64,000 nucleotides of DNA from Apostichopus japonicus (GCF_037975245.1 NC_092568.1:28330501-28394500), one strand, 5' to 3'; shown: positions 52,501 to 64,000, counted from the first letter of the stretch. Numbers and translations: made by a program. The notes: generated from the sequence alone by a model not told the origin.

Positions 52501-55500
52501 CTAAAGGGGGCGGGAGGGGGGGGTTGGGACGTTACCTCCATCTAACCATCCTTATCGACGTTCTTTGATACTTTCTCATGTTATACTCATCAACCTGAAT
52601 TTGGTATCCTAAAATTGAGGAAAAATATAGTGTACAGGTAAGTGGAAAAAGAAGTTGTTTTCCGCACAAGAATTTTTCCGCGGAAAGTAATGTGCGGAAA
52701 TTACCGTGTGCGGAGAACAACTGAACCGTTAAGTTTACTCATTGTTGAACAGCAACATGCACATATGAACAAACTTAAAGAACTTTGGGCTACTTGCACA
52801 GCATTATCTTCACGACTGGTGGTGCCCAACCAGTCCTGTCAGAACATTGTCTACTTAAAAAGAGTGGAATGCATCCGGAATTCACTATGATGGCGTTAAA
52901 TGAGTTAAAAGGCTAACCTCTGTTTCAATGCAAATGGGTTGGATTTCCATGAGGATGGGGTACAATGGGTTTTGGTGGTAATCATATTGCATATAAACTA
53001 TGCTTAAAGTTTTGCTTATATTCCATGTCACGGTTAATCCAAATTGAACATTCATTTTCAATCAGTATCTCTACATCCAATAGGCATGTTCCAAGACCAA
53101 ATACAGCATGGTCTGTAGGTTACCCCTCCCCCCCCCCCAAGCCATCATTCCCCAACCTCATGGAGTGATCCCACTTCCATTTTAATAGTATTTTGGTACT
53201 TATTATAGTAAGGTTAAAGGAGGAAGATCTTGTCGTGTCACAATAGCTTGAGAAAGGACAATATGGATAGATCATACATGAGTAGTAGGTTGCTAACTGG
53301 AATCCAAATGCAAACATCTGCTTGAAGTTGGGAAACATAAAATTCTCATTTTACACAACATTAACAGACTATCATTAATATTGTTCTCTTGGCCTTTGTG
53401 TTTTCTTTCCTCCAGATTTGTGAAGGTTTCAAGGAAACCTCTAGTAGCTGCATCACATACGGCATCGAATTGTCAAAGGTTTCAAATCCCCCCAATATCA
53501 GACACTTTGGCCTCCAATTGCTAGAACACACAGTGAAGTAAGTAACAGCTTCAATCGTGAAGCATTTTGTAGTGGACTTATAATAATAAACATGGAAACG
53601 CACACTGGCATTGGTGGGATAAGGGGGACTTAAATATACACCAGATCATATTGACATCACCCTGGAAAACTAGATCTCCTCAGGGATTCTCCCTAAGCAC
53701 ATTGTGTTCTCATTGTCTCAACCACTTACTTACTTGTTTTTTGTTTTTTCTTTCAAAAGTAGACAACCTGTCTCTCATGAACTTTATATTATCTTCCTTT
53801 TGTGCATTAAATTTTTCATCTGACAGGTTTCGATGGAACAAATCATCGATCACAGACAAAGTGTTAGTCAAAGAGAGTGTTATGAATTTACTGGCATGTG
53901 TAAGTAAAAGTTTTATTATTTGCTCAATTGGCTTTCCAAAGTCATCAAATGGTAGTTGGGAAAAATAAAGTTCATAGGATTGAGAGGTCAGATATCATGA
54001 GAAGCTATTATTGGTCAAAAGGGATGAACGACTCAATGACCTGAGTCTATCCTAGACACTTCACCGGATTCTTGGTTTACTTAATTTTAATTTCTGAAGA
54101 GGCTCTACTAACTGACATACAGAAATAGTGCAGATACCATCATGAGCATGTTTCAATAGAAATGTGAAATTGAATGCAGTATAAGCTACTGCTCTTAGTA
54201 GTCTTTGTCACCTCTGTGTACAGACCTTGAATGGTTGGGGATTAAAGCAGCATTTTGCGTTTGGTCGCCGTTTTCTACTTTTTTGACATGTCCATCGAGT
54301 TTTTTACATATATCAATCACAAAACAGCAAACTAAGATATTAGCCATATTTTTTTCCTGCCAACAACGTTAATTGGCGAGTAATTAAGGATATTTGCAGA
54401 TAATGAGAAGAGTGTCCTCGACAAATTCCACAGTTCAAATTAATCGCATACAGTTCTGCCAAACCCACTAGTTTGAATTCAACCAATCAGAGATGCAGGT
54501 TTAGTTATGAGCCGTTGCTAAAAATAGATTCAAGACTTTGCGTTGGTACAACCAGGGAGATGTATGGAACTCCCTGGTACAACTGCCATATAGACTGTAC
54601 ACAAGTAAAGCATGGTGTTGTATTACATAGGCCTATTGGTCAATGACGTTCGTAGTGTTTAAATATTCATATTATGGGCGAGGTTTACAGGGTTCTAACA
54701 GTAAATATCTTGGAGAAAAACAAAGTTGAAAGTTGCAAATTTTTCGACTTTTATGCCCCCATGTGAAGTAAGATTTAAATAGATAAGCTAGTTATGTATG
54801 TCGTTATGGCATAGTGGGGTCAGTGAGGTTGAGAAAAATCATAGAAAAGGACGCAAAATGCTGCTTTAAGAATCTGAGGAAAATATTTGATGCGAGCGTA
54901 TAGTCGACATCTTCTAGCATTACTCAACATAAATTCAAGCAATCTGTGAGTTTGGTATCACTTATCGGAAAATTCAGCTTTAAGAGAAATATATGTTCCA
55001 GATATTTTAAACCATATTCCTATCAATTTGACTTGAGCCAGGTTTCGTCTAGATTTAAGATATTTTTTAAGAAATGATTTGTTGATCAGTTGACTCGTGG
55101 ACATTATCCCATACCAATTGATTGATTTATCTGTCAGGCGCAGAAGTAGTTTTATCTCAGAAGGTTTTATCTCAGAAGGTTTCATCTCAGAAGGTTTTAT
55201 CTCACTGGATGATGTACACTATTTGCTCATGGCACATGGTTTATTTGTTTAATAAAAGGAACATGAGACGAAGGGTCATTTCAGGTCAAAGCAGTGCCGT
55301 ACGCAAAACATTTTGAAACTTTTCTGTACCAAGATGTTGGATGGAGCTAACAAGCTTCCATTCACAAGTAAAAACCAAAACAGGATAATTCCTGTAACAG
55401 GTGTACATGAATAGTATGCAATGGTTTTTTATTAAGAATGTAACCCATTAGTGGTATAAGGACTATTAGTGACCTGGGTCACGTTCATAAGTAAGGGTAA

Positions 55501-58500
55501 CCATTTTCCTTTGTTCATAAAATTCATTTGAATTACACAGATGGTGAGTTATTTAATCTGTTTAACTGTAGAAATATCTCTTTATGTGAGATGAACGATG
55601 TCAGTATGATTCAGCATGCAAGTATCAATCTAGTTCCTTAAAACTGATAAACAGTTGGTTTGACTTTGGTTGTATCCAATAACTGAACAGTAGCGTGCGA
55701 TAACTGATGTGGATTTAAGTCAACTAGTTAGACAGTTGGCACTAAAGTCATATAAGCCTAGTGTACTCTCCTACAGATCTCACACACATTTAGGATTTAG
55801 TCATAAAAATGATGAAGACTGCTTGAAAGTAACATCACAATTGACCTCTTTTTTTTTTACCAGGGCACAAATAGTATACTGGAGGAGGAAACATACATCA
55901 AGGATGGCCTTGCCAAGATCGTCGTAGAAATGGTGAAGAGAGAGTGGCCTCAACAATGGCCTTCGTTTATGAACGAGCTACATGAATTGTGTAAGCAAGG
56001 GGTAAGAGTGGCCTATGATGGTCTCATACTTATCATGTTTCATAAATTGTATTCTATCAATTAATGTTAGCTCTCAATTTTTTTTATGTAGGAATGTTTC
56101 TGGTAAGAAATGCATTTTGGTTACGATGCCAACAACCTTTGCAATCATGCTGGTGTATGTGTGTGTGTATGTATGAGTGTATGTATGTGATATCTAGCTT
56201 GGTAAACACGATATCTTAACAACCACAACTTGAATCAATGTCATACTTGGTAGGTAGATGTGCCATGATGTGTAGATGTGATCCATTGTTTTTGGTTCTC
56301 ATCTCATGAATATTAATGAGTGGGCAGGGCTTACCATAAAAAAATTAAAATGTCAATATCTCTGCAACCGTTTGTCTGATACTTGGTATGGTGATGTAAC
56401 TTCCAAAAGAGTCATTGTCATACTTGGGAGGTAGATGCCCTATGATAAATAGATTGTGTTTGGTTCCCTCCATGAATATTAATAAATGGGTGGGGTATAA
56501 TGCAAAATTTGGTTCAAACTGGTATGGTGATATTGATATATGTGTAATAAGCACATTTTCATGACGTCTCCAACTTTATGTCATTAATATTCATCAAATT
56601 GCAAGAATGGTTTTTAAACACAAGACAAGAACCAAATGTTCCATGGTTTTCATTCCTGGCATATTAGGTTTGTCACACTACATTCATACACTGATACAAT
56701 CAACCAAGTTGCTTTTGTGTGCATATCATACATGTTAATCAGTGAGCGTAACATTCTTCATCAGATATCTCTGAAATAGTATGTCTAATCAGCCATAATT
56801 ATGTACTTGGATAATTCAATGTTAGCATATAGATAGATATATACATGCTTATGAGATCATAAAATGTGACCTCATAAATATTCATGCATGTAACAGTTTT
56901 TATACTATGTCACTAAATAGACTTTGTCAACATGATAACTGATTCCTGGTACCTTCCTTTATATGTTGCGGCAGAGTCAATAGATACTCCCTCTTCATTT
57001 TGGTGTGCACCAGTTCATTAATATTAACATTTGTGGCTTACCACACTATGAATATGTTTTGGCATGTTAACGTTTTGTTTTCCTGGTTTTTTGTTGCTTT
57101 TGATAGTAAAATATTCTAAGAGAATGTACAGTGAAAGCTTTCTTAAGAAAGCATTTATCCCATTCTACTATTCCCCTTGGAGAATTTGATGATCTTTGTA
57201 GCCACCTCTCTGGTCGTTTCTTTGTCCTGATGTATACAGATATGATATGTTATTTTCATTTTGTTTCTCTCACAGGAGACCCAAAGTGAACTTGTGATGT
57301 TGATTTTACTGCGTTTAGTTGAAGATGTGATCGCTTTCCAGAATATATCACAGATTCAGAGGAGGAGAGAAATCCTTCAGGCTGTTAATTCCGAAATGGA
57401 AAGCCTCCTGATCTTCATGAAAGAATTATTAAAGCATTATACAGAAAAGATGAAGTTGAAGGTATAGTAATGTTTCAACCATGTTGGGTGGAAGGAAGGG
57501 GGGTGGGGGGGCTAATATTCACATTGTAAAGATACTTGTAGTTAAAAGTATATTATGTCTGACTAGTACTGTTAATATGTTATGAATGTAGTCTATTGAG
57601 GTACCTCTGTATCTGTTTTAAAGCTATTTTATGCATTTCATTATAAGGACGCACAAACAGATTCCTATCACGTCGGCATAAACCATCTTTTTAGGTTTTG
57701 ACAGGTTTCCTACAATCACATTGTAATGATGAGGTACTTCATTTCCACATGAATTAGCCCTTTAGCAAAGAATGAGGAAATAAAAATATATATATATATT
57801 TTGAATTAATTTTGTCAACTGATATAAGTGAGTAATGGTTCTCAGTAGGGTTGGGCGATATTTGCTTTTTAATGTCACGATAAATAGTTCAAAAATTATC
57901 GCGATATTTCGATAATTACGATAATTTTTTTGTTTTGTTTTTAGTGTGTTCGCGAACACACTAAACACAACTGCCGATTTCCCACCGGTGTTTTCGCGCA
58001 GCAAACACACCGAGCATAATGGCGTGGTGTTCAGGGCCCGCCTTAGAGCCCTGTTGGAGTAAAGGGGTGGAACCCCTTGTGGGGGTCCAGGGGCGAAGGC
58101 CCCCGGAAAAGTTAAGTATTTTTGCGTGTCTGGCGATAAAAAATTGGCAATTGAGGATTCAAAATACTGACTAACTTTATGAATTTAAATTGTCACAAAA
58201 CTGATGAAAGTTTTAAAATGACAAGTTAGAGTAGCTATATTATGTGATAAAATGAAAAGAGAATTAATATGTCTTACAATCTTTATAAAGTTTAACTTAC
58301 AAAACTGTCGATATTATGAAACAAACTACGTTCGGCAAAGCCCCGTTTCTAGACTGCCTAACAATCAGTTTACAACTGCAGTGTTTAACCGTACTTAAAT
58401 ATCACGGTAGGCTACAATGTGCTTCAAATTTTCTCAGGTACAGTACCTTGCAAAACAACCCCCTGTCTAACACCTGTTTGTTAACATTTTTGGCACGGTT

Positions 58501-61500
58501 CCAAAAAACTTTTCATGGAGTAAACTTTTTTGGCTCCACTCTAGAATTAATTAGGTCAGTCAGTAAAGGATCCGTAAACTTATGCGAAATATTATCTTAG
58601 ACGTTCAAGGAAAGTAGGTAAATATCCCCGTAACATTAAGGTAAGTAAAACACACCTCAAGCCAACCGACTCCTCCGCATGAACAAAACGATCTATTTCC
58701 CCTTATACACGAGGCACAGTCTATACCATACAGACATAGCACGATATCAAGGCCCCAATAGCTACAGTATGGCCATCTTTATGAAAGTAAACCTTGTAAT
58801 TCCATGTTTTAGGCCACCAGGCGTGATTAACTTAATGCTAAATATTGTTTCCATGGCCTTGTAGAAATCGTCAACTTCGCAAAATACAATTAGTTGTGTT
58901 TTTGTTGTTACGTGAGATCCGTAACCGACGAAGTGGTTAGGCTATTTACTATACACTTAACTATGGTAGGATATTTTTTTTTTTTTTTTTTGGAAATTCT
59001 AGAAAATACTTTCTTTCCCCCGCTTTACACCATATGTGGTCTTCTGGTTTATTCATAAATGGGTGTACTAGAGCCTTGTTTACATGACACTTGTTGCATT
59101 TAGCACGATATGCCAGTTTCTCGTGAATTTTTCGAAAGTATTTTGCTCGATCTTTCGTAAAATTAGAAAGGTGTACCAACTTACTTTTCGTACACAATTG
59201 GTAATTTCTCTACTGATTTTCAGAGTTTTGTTCTCTATACAGTCAATGTTGTAAAGAACGGGTTTTTACGAAGTTCAAAAGTCAGTAAATGAAGTTGAGA
59301 AAATATTTCTTTTCAAATGTCTTAACCATGGAATGCTAGAATAACATTTACACATAAAACGGAGAATTTTTTTTTCTACATCTATTTCAAATTTCTTTCA
59401 CAAGAAATTATCGTCATTTGTTCAATCCTCAAAAAATATCGTCTTGAAAAAAAATTATCGCGATAATAATAATTTTCGATATATCGCCCAACCCTAGTTC
59501 TCAGCCAATAATTCACAGCTTAAAATTTAAAATTTCATTAAGTAATAAGTAAAGGTTAAAGATGATTAGACATGGTTGACTTTAATTTCCCTTTAATAAA
59601 TATCAGTTTAATCACTAGAGTATTGTTTTTCCCTGACTTGTGCTCCCCAAGATCTGATCAAACTAGGAGTTATTCAAACCTGGCTGAAGCATTTTCTCTC
59701 TGAAGTACAAGTTGGTTCTTGGAAATAGTAACTAATAGCTGTAATTTTAGGATAAGTTACATTGATTACTTTTGAAATTGCTAGGGTGGAGAGATGGTAA
59801 AACATAATGGAGCCAAATATAGAAGGAAAAATATTAAATTGTAATGGCAAGCAGTGCTTTGTGGATGGTAATCATTAATTATCTCATTTAGCTCTTTTAG
59901 ACCTTTCTTCAGGAATAGAAGTGGGTGATGCAACTGACTGGTGACCATGAACAAACTTGTTCATTTTTATATTTAAAGAATGGAGGATATTTGTTTAATA
60001 TTGAAAAGATAATTCATAGTTATTTCCTTATTTTATTCTCCAGAAAGAAGAAGGAAACCTTTCTCAGGTAGAATTTTGTTGTTTGTTAATATTATGTCTT
60101 GTCATTAGTTTATTAAATGCACTCTGGGGAATTGAGCTGATTAGAACTTCAGAAGGCAAGTTAATACTTCACACAATGTATCTCACTGTTTGTGAAATTT
60201 TGTTTGTGATTTAAATATAATTATGAATTTAACCATCTGCTTTTAGCACAGTACTCAGTTAACATTTTCAATGTACATTTTTAATTAAATAAATATGCTG
60301 GCCTTCCTCAATTGAGATTTTTCTATTTTTATGTCTGCAGGCTCAGGCTGCTTGCAAAGTTGCAGATAAAGTGTTACTGACGTTGTCCTGCTTCGTGGAG
60401 TGGGCTCCCAGTCAGCATATATTTAGTGATAACAACTCACTTCTGTGTATGCTGTACTTACTATTAGCAGAACCACAACTGAGACTAAGGACTGCAGAGT
60501 GCTTACAGCTAATTGTCAGTTGGAAGGTTGGTGTTGGTTCTTATTAGTTTGTTTGTTTGTTTGTTTATTTATTTATTTATGATTTAAAATACACTTTCAG
60601 TCTTTTGGCAAGGATTTTTGAAATGCAGGTGTAGATGACATTGTTTATAATTATTCTTATTTTAGGCCAAATAATCATTATCTTAGACAAACACACAATT
60701 CCATTCTGATGTTCTGGTACATGACTTTAAGACATGCTTTCCTCAGTTGCTCTATTAATCAGTACATTTCATGTCCATTTGAGAAGAGATTTTGAGGTGA
60801 ACTATTTGTGAATGACATTACTACTGGTAAAATGCAGTTTGTTTTCTTGCTTGTGTTTTTAAGATAATAATGAAATAGCAAAGCATTTGAGTTCCAGCTT
60901 GACAAAGCACAGCAATATCTAACCTTTGACAACAGCACATAACGGACTCCCGGTAAGGTAACAAGTATGTCTGATTGGTAAGATTCTCCTGTAGATGTCA
61001 ATGTCATTCTCTTTGGTTATTTGTTGTTACAGGGTAAGATAGAAGACAGGGTACCTCTCCTCATCTTGTTGAGCGAAGATGCTGTCTCTCGTATCTTTGA
61101 GGCTGCCGAGTAAGTATGTTAAAGGCATTGAAGACTCGCCCCAAACAACGTGCGGCCATCTGAAAAAGTTAACTTTCTATTGCTTGCAAGTGACGTTTTG
61201 TGCGTGTCACTACAAAATGCAGACAGTAATGAAACATGATACCTTGTTATCTTTAGCTGGACCTGAGATGTTCATCGCTGTAGTGTTTATACACTGTGCT
61301 GTGGGTATTGACCGCAGCTGTATGTACTGACTGTACACTAGTGTCTAATTACCGACGGTAGCAAGCTGTGTGTGTATTTTCTGGCATCGATGGTGGTGTC
61401 TAACACTTCTGTTACACCTCAGTTAAAACTAGGTCAGATTACCAGCATTAGACGTTTCTTTTTGCGTGAGTCTTCACACCCTTTAATGGTCTGAGTGATT

Positions 61501-64000
61501 TTTAGCAATACTGGAAACTTGTCCAAGTCAATGATTCATTGTTACACAAGTACTGATAATGGAAGGTCATGGTTCTTTCTACCTAAATATAATAAAATAC
61601 CTGTTGGTTTAATGTGACACAACTCTTCAAAGCAAATACTGAGACAGAAGAAGATGAAGATATTTAAAACATTCTTGTAAAGTTCATTAGGTATTAATAA
61701 TGCAGACTGCCACTATCCCTCCCCTTCCTGCTATTTTGATAATGTTTTGTATAGTTGTAATTCTTGATATTCATGTGTCATCCTCTTTAGATTAGTTTCC
61801 AGACCTGAAGCAGATGAGGCCAGCTATGTGTTCCTTAAACTGTTGTGCCAAGTTATGACAGGGTTAATGAGCCAACTCTGTGCTATTTGGGTGAGTAGTA
61901 AACTCCAACCTTACTAGGAGTGGATTAAGATTATTATAATATACTGTTTGGTGAATAGAGTAGTATGGTGTATATTACACTGTATTGTGTTGTATATTAT
62001 ACTGTATAGTGTAGTACAATATACTTTATATGATACTGTATATTACAATGTATAGTTCACTGTATAGTGTAGTATATTATACTGTATAGTGTAGTACAAT
62101 ATACTTTATATGATACTGTATATTACAATGTATAGTTCACTGTATAGTGTAGTATTTTATACTGTATAGTGTAGTATAATATTCTCTATATTTTAATGTA
62201 TATTACAATGTATACTTCACTGTATAGTGTAGTATATTATACTGTATAGTGTAGTATAATATACTTTATATGATACTGTATATTACAATGTATAGTTCAC
62301 TGTATAGTGTAGTATATTATACTGTATAGTGTAGTATAATATTCTCTATATTTTAATGTATATTACAATGTATAGTTCACTGTATAGTGTAGTATATTAT
62401 ACTGTATAGTGTAGTATAATATACTTTATATGATACTGTATATTACAATGTATAGTTCACTGTATAGTGTAGTATATTATACTGTATGGTATAGTATAAT
62501 ATTCTCTATATTATATTGTATATTACAATGTATAGTTCACTGTATAGTGTAGTATATTATACTGTATAGTGTAGTATAATATATTCTATATGATACTGTA
62601 TAGTATATTATATAGTATAATATATTGCTTTCTAGTATGTAGCCAACATAATAATGTATCTTGGATAGCTACTTTCAATGTTTAATTGACAACTTATAAC
62701 ATGCCAATGTCTGCACATGACCTTTATTTCACTGATGCTTCACAGTTTTTTCCTACTACACCACTGACAAAACTGCAGTATTTGCACTTCAAGTTGTCCA
62801 CCATGTTCTACCCCCCCCCCCCACCCACACCCACCATTTCCCATCCCCACCCCTCCCCCCTCCCAACCCATTTAGAAACCCTTGCTACACATATGGCATT
62901 ATAGTTGTATTAGTACAGCTTATAGGTTAGCTCAAGTCAGCCTATACTGTATGGAGAAGTTGTTTCAAAGGTTGGCTCAAGAAAGCCTATATTGGAGATA
63001 CAGGTTAACTTAAAGTTATGATGTATAGCATATTTCTGTGCAGTTGGTGAAAATGGGCTGTAGGCAAAAGACTAGCCATGCAATAGATATATTGCGATTT
63101 ACAAGATTTAGTCCCCATAGCACCATCTCGAGAGGTACTTATGTAACCCCACCATTGCAATGTGATATGAAATGCAGTAGTGGTATCTGGAAGAGTAATT
63201 TTTCAGAAAATCCATTTCTCCCGTTACCATTGTAACCATTCATACCTCTTGCCCATGGTCTTCTTTTGTGTTTGACAAGTGAATATCGATTCTGTTATCT
63301 TTAATAGTCGGTTTGCAACATGTTAAACATTTTGCATTAACACTTCAGTCCCCAAGTAATTAATTAATTTAGGTATATAATAATGTATTGACTATATTTT
63401 TTGTTTTGACAGGGTTCAAATGTAGCAGGTTTTCAAGTGCCAGCTAATCTTAACCAATGTTTACAAACTCTTTGGGCTTTTACCAGTCATCACAGTGTCC
63501 ATGTTTGTCACATGACTCTGACCACATGGCTCTCGCTACTAAGGCATCAACATTTCTCTAAACATCAGGCTCTCTCTGATATTGAACCTGTCTTGCTTCA
63601 AGTATTCACTAAAACTCTTCAAAAGGTAAGTTTTGCTACAAGAAGATTGAATACATTTTAACAAGTAATTATGTCCAAGAAGTTTAGCAGAGCAATTGAT
63701 GAGGTTTTCTTTGCAAAGGAACTTACTACTCAAGATTTTCTTTACAGAATGTATCACCAAAATTGGTTTATGAAGGCTGATTGATTTTTTCATTAAAATA
63801 TAGATGGGTGAATCTGTAGCAGTAAGAATCACCATTTTTACCTGAAAGAAGTTCCAACAAATTCATATCTAAGTGATACAAACCCTGGTGCACTTCATGT
63901 ATGAAGTATTTATGAACAAACAAAAGAAAAGAACAATTAAAACAAAACAACATCAACAAGAGAATGTACCTGCAGTGATATTAAAACAATGTCTGTCCTG
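49430..64000 (+). CDS. XPO5: Exportin-5 gene, N-terminal part (10 exons)
   Basis: Ten exons with canonical splice sites and unbroken phase encode about 407 residues of an importin-beta superfamily protein; the animal protein is about 1,200 residues, so the gene continues past the right edge. Diagnostic segments: RHFGLQLLEHTVKFRWN, ILEEETYIKDGLAKIVVEM, VKREWPQQWPSFMNEL, ETQSELVMLILLRLVEDV, and YVFLKLLCQVMTGLMSQLCA, each matching exportin-5 in order. They form the N-terminal HEAT repeats (importin-beta N-like then exportin-1-like domain) that bind RanGTP and double-stranded RNA cargo. Known role: nuclear export of pre-microRNAs with RanGTP. Start: first ATG of exon 1 in a frame that continues into the family match; the first 34 residues are poorly conserved. 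Introns of 0.6-3.9 kb are rich in MITEs and minisatellites. Confidence 0.96.
49532..53415. other. XPO5 intron 1: composite of old mobile elements
   Basis: No exon seen in 3.9 kb. Fragments sharing 'ctatctaagcggagcgccac' occur at about 50275 and 51475 (and 23420). GC-rich 'ggggcggtcgcccc' occurs near 51645. CAGGCACGTATCCAG (50235-50249) and its complement-like CTGGATACGCGCCTG (52141-52155) could be the ends of one ~1.9-kb composite element, flanked by the 5-bp direct repeat GTTAC. A 150-bp C/T-rich tract lies at about 51958-52110. Confidence 0.55.
51958..52110. repeat. Polypyrimidine tract (C/T-rich)
   Basis: About 150 bp with very few purines on the plus strand, in XPO5 intron 1; the overlapping short ORFs (F/S/L-rich or K/E-rich) are composition artefacts. 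Confidence 0.85.
53416..53537 (+). CDS. XPO5: XPO5 exon 2
   Basis: Encodes ICEGFKETSSSCITYGIELS, KVSNPPNIRHFGLQLLEHTV; HFGLQ.LEH.V is highly conserved in exportin-5. Acceptor ctttcctccag, donor GTAAGT, phase 2. Confidence 0.96.
53827..53899 (+). CDS. XPO5: XPO5 exon 3
   Basis: Encodes FRWNKSSITDKVLVKESVMN then LLAC. Acceptor catctgacag, donor GTAAGT, phase 0. Confidence 0.96.
53900..55863. other. XPO5 intron 3
   Basis: Contains the 620-bp MITE at 54246-54865 and a short tandem repeat 'tctcagaaggtttta' (15 bp, about 3.5 copies, 55155-55207). Nothing else supported. Confidence 0.6.
54246..54865. mobile_element. 620-bp MITE with TTAA target site
   Basis: Ends AGCAGCATTTTGCGT / ACGCAAAATGCTGCT are perfect 15-bp inverted repeats, directly flanked by TTAA on both sides (54242-54245 and 54866-54869). 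TTAA target choice fits piggyBac or Kolobok families. No coding capacity seen. Confidence 0.88.
55864..56001 (+). CDS. XPO5: XPO5 exon 4
   Basis: 46 codons, GTNSILEEETYIKDGLAKIV then VEMVKREWPQQWPSFMNELH and ELCKQG: the best conserved block of the N-terminal half. Acceptor follows a T10 tract; donor GTAAGA. Confidence 0.98.
56140..57080. repeat. Degenerate tandem repeat in XPO5 intron 4
   Basis: Roughly 190-bp units with 'tgtcatacttggtaggtaga', 'catgaatattaatgagtggg' and 'ggcttaccacactatgaata'. A related single copy lies in the intergenic region at about 48880-48980. Confidence 0.65.
57276..57461 (+). CDS. XPO5: XPO5 exon 5
   Basis: 62 codons from ETQSELVMLILLRLVEDVIA through QIQRRREILQAVN to HYTEKMKLK. 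Matches the E(T)Q.ELVM.ILLRL.EDV...Q....RRR.I.Q helix pair. Donor GTATAG. Confidence 0.97.
57846..59496. mobile_element. hAT-like non-autonomous transposon
   Basis: 1,651 bp with terminal inverted repeats TAGGGTTGGGCGATAT / ATATCGCCCAACCCTA and a perfect 8-bp target duplication GTTCTCAG (57838-57845 and 59497-59504), as expected for hAT. Next to the ends are A/T-rich 'cgataat' repeats. Contains a 26-bp perfect palindrome (57940-57965) and a 78-codon minus-strand ORF (58961-59197, Cys/His-containing) that I do not recognise. The interior is shared with 43365-44375 in inverted orientation. Confidence 0.88.
60044..60067 (+). CDS. XPO5: XPO5 exon 6 (24-nt micro-exon)
   Basis: KEEGNLSQ, between ttattctccag and GTAGAA. 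Phase 0 on both sides, so skipping would not shift the frame. It falls at the variable hydrophilic loop before the conserved AQA.C.V segment. Confidence 0.75.
60341..60526 (+). CDS. XPO5: XPO5 exon 7
   Basis: 62 codons: AQAACKVADKVLLTLSCFVE, WAPSQHIFSDNN, then LLAEPQLRLRTAECLQLIVS. Acceptor atgtctgcag, donor GTTGGT, phase 0. Confidence 0.96.
60538..60580. repeat. (GTTT)n/(ATTT)n microsatellite
   Basis: Short tetranucleotide run just after XPO5 exon 7. Confidence 0.85.
61033..61109 (+). CDS. XPO5: XPO5 exon 8
   Basis: Encodes GKIEDRVPLLILLSEDAVSR then IFEAA; human counterpart begins (R)KGKLEDRKPL. Donor GTAAGT (phase 2) is followed 13 nt into the intron by a MITE. Confidence 0.95.
61123..61482. 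mobile_element. 360-bp MITE with TTAA target site
   Basis: Ends AGG..TTGAAGACTC and GAGTCTTCACACCCT are imperfect inverted repeats, flanked by TTAA at 61119-61122 and 61483-61486. Inserted 13 nt after the exon 8 donor of XPO5. A truncated relative lies at 47957-48320. Confidence 0.88.
61791..61890 (+). CDS. XPO5: XPO5 exon 9
   Basis: Encodes LVSRPEADEASYVFLKLLCQ, VMTGLMSQLCAIW. YVFLK.LCQV......QLCA matches exportin-5. Acceptor catcctctttag, donor GTGAGT. Confidence 0.96.
61955..62620. repeat. 80-bp AT-rich minisatellite, about 8 units
   Basis: 'tgtatagttcactgtatagt' recurs every 80 bp (62051, 62131, 62211, 62291, 62371, 62451, 62531). Two variants ('ctttatatgatactg' and 'ctctatattttaatg') alternate in part, giving a 160-bp higher-order pattern. 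In XPO5 intron 9. Confidence 0.95.
63413..63625 (+). CDS. XPO5: XPO5 exon 10 (last in window)
   Basis: 71 codons: GSNVAGFQVPANLNQCLQTL, WAFTSHHSVHVCHMTLTTWL, SLLRHQHFSKH and the end VFTKTLQK. Corresponds to the P.NF..YL..LLAFT.H.S......T...W..L.RHE segment. Donor GTAAGT, phase 0; 63626-64000 is the start of the next intron, with nothing else seen. Confidence 0.95.

Noticed and set aside
58961-59197. 78-codon Cys/His ORF as a transposase gene
   Set aside because: Too short and not recognised as any transposase or zinc-finger family; kept only as a note on the transposon.

Overview
The window is animal nuclear DNA: AT-rich, intron-dense and full of short transposons and simple repeats, with no bacterial-style genes. 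Three protein genes can be rebuilt exon by exon from GT/AG splice sites, reading-frame phase and recognisable protein families. The closest familiar look is a marine invertebrate deuterostome such as an echinoderm (frequent 'taggccta' motifs, roughly 1 kb introns, vertebrate-like protein sequences), but the species is an inference.

Layout. (1) About 2.9-9.2 kb, minus strand: nine exons of STYX, a dual-specificity-phosphatase-like pseudophosphatase whose catalytic Cys is Gly. Its last C-terminal exon was not found and may lie left of the window. (2) 9.2-16.6 kb: intergenic, with minisatellites and old repeats. (3) 16.6-46.2 kb, minus strand: a TMEM87A/B-type GOLD-domain seven-transmembrane Golgi protein, with signal peptide, lumenal region, seven helices and acidic tail. 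(4) 46.2-49.4 kb: head-to-head intergenic region shared with the next gene, carrying an intact-ended hAT-like element. (5) 49.4 kb to the right edge, plus strand: the first ten exons (about 407 codons) of exportin-5 (XPO5), continuing past the window.

The most unusual structure is in the TMEM87 gene. Between two ordinary lumenal exons, 25.4-32.4 kb is a tandem array holding 17 copies of tiny candidate exons of 18 or 24 nt. Each is a multiple of three in phase 0, with its own polypyrimidine/AG acceptor and GTAAGT donor, so any subset could be spliced in without a frameshift. The middle of the array is a nearly homogeneous ~653-bp higher-order repeat alternating a PDEGQPDT cassette and a TGTETK cassette, six of each. 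It looks like an expandable, possibly alternatively spliced, lumenal linker.

Other notable items: a candidate hammerhead ribozyme of the Penelope-like/retrozyme kind near the left edge; two DNA transposons with different terminal repeats that share about 1 kb of internal sequence; two TTAA-flanked MITEs in XPO5 introns, one 13 nt behind a splice donor; and repeats in TMEM87 introns carrying perfect DR1 nuclear-receptor motifs. The genes share no obvious pathway (phosphoprotein scaffolding, Golgi membrane protein, nuclear export of small-RNA precursors); only TMEM87 and XPO5 could share a promoter region.
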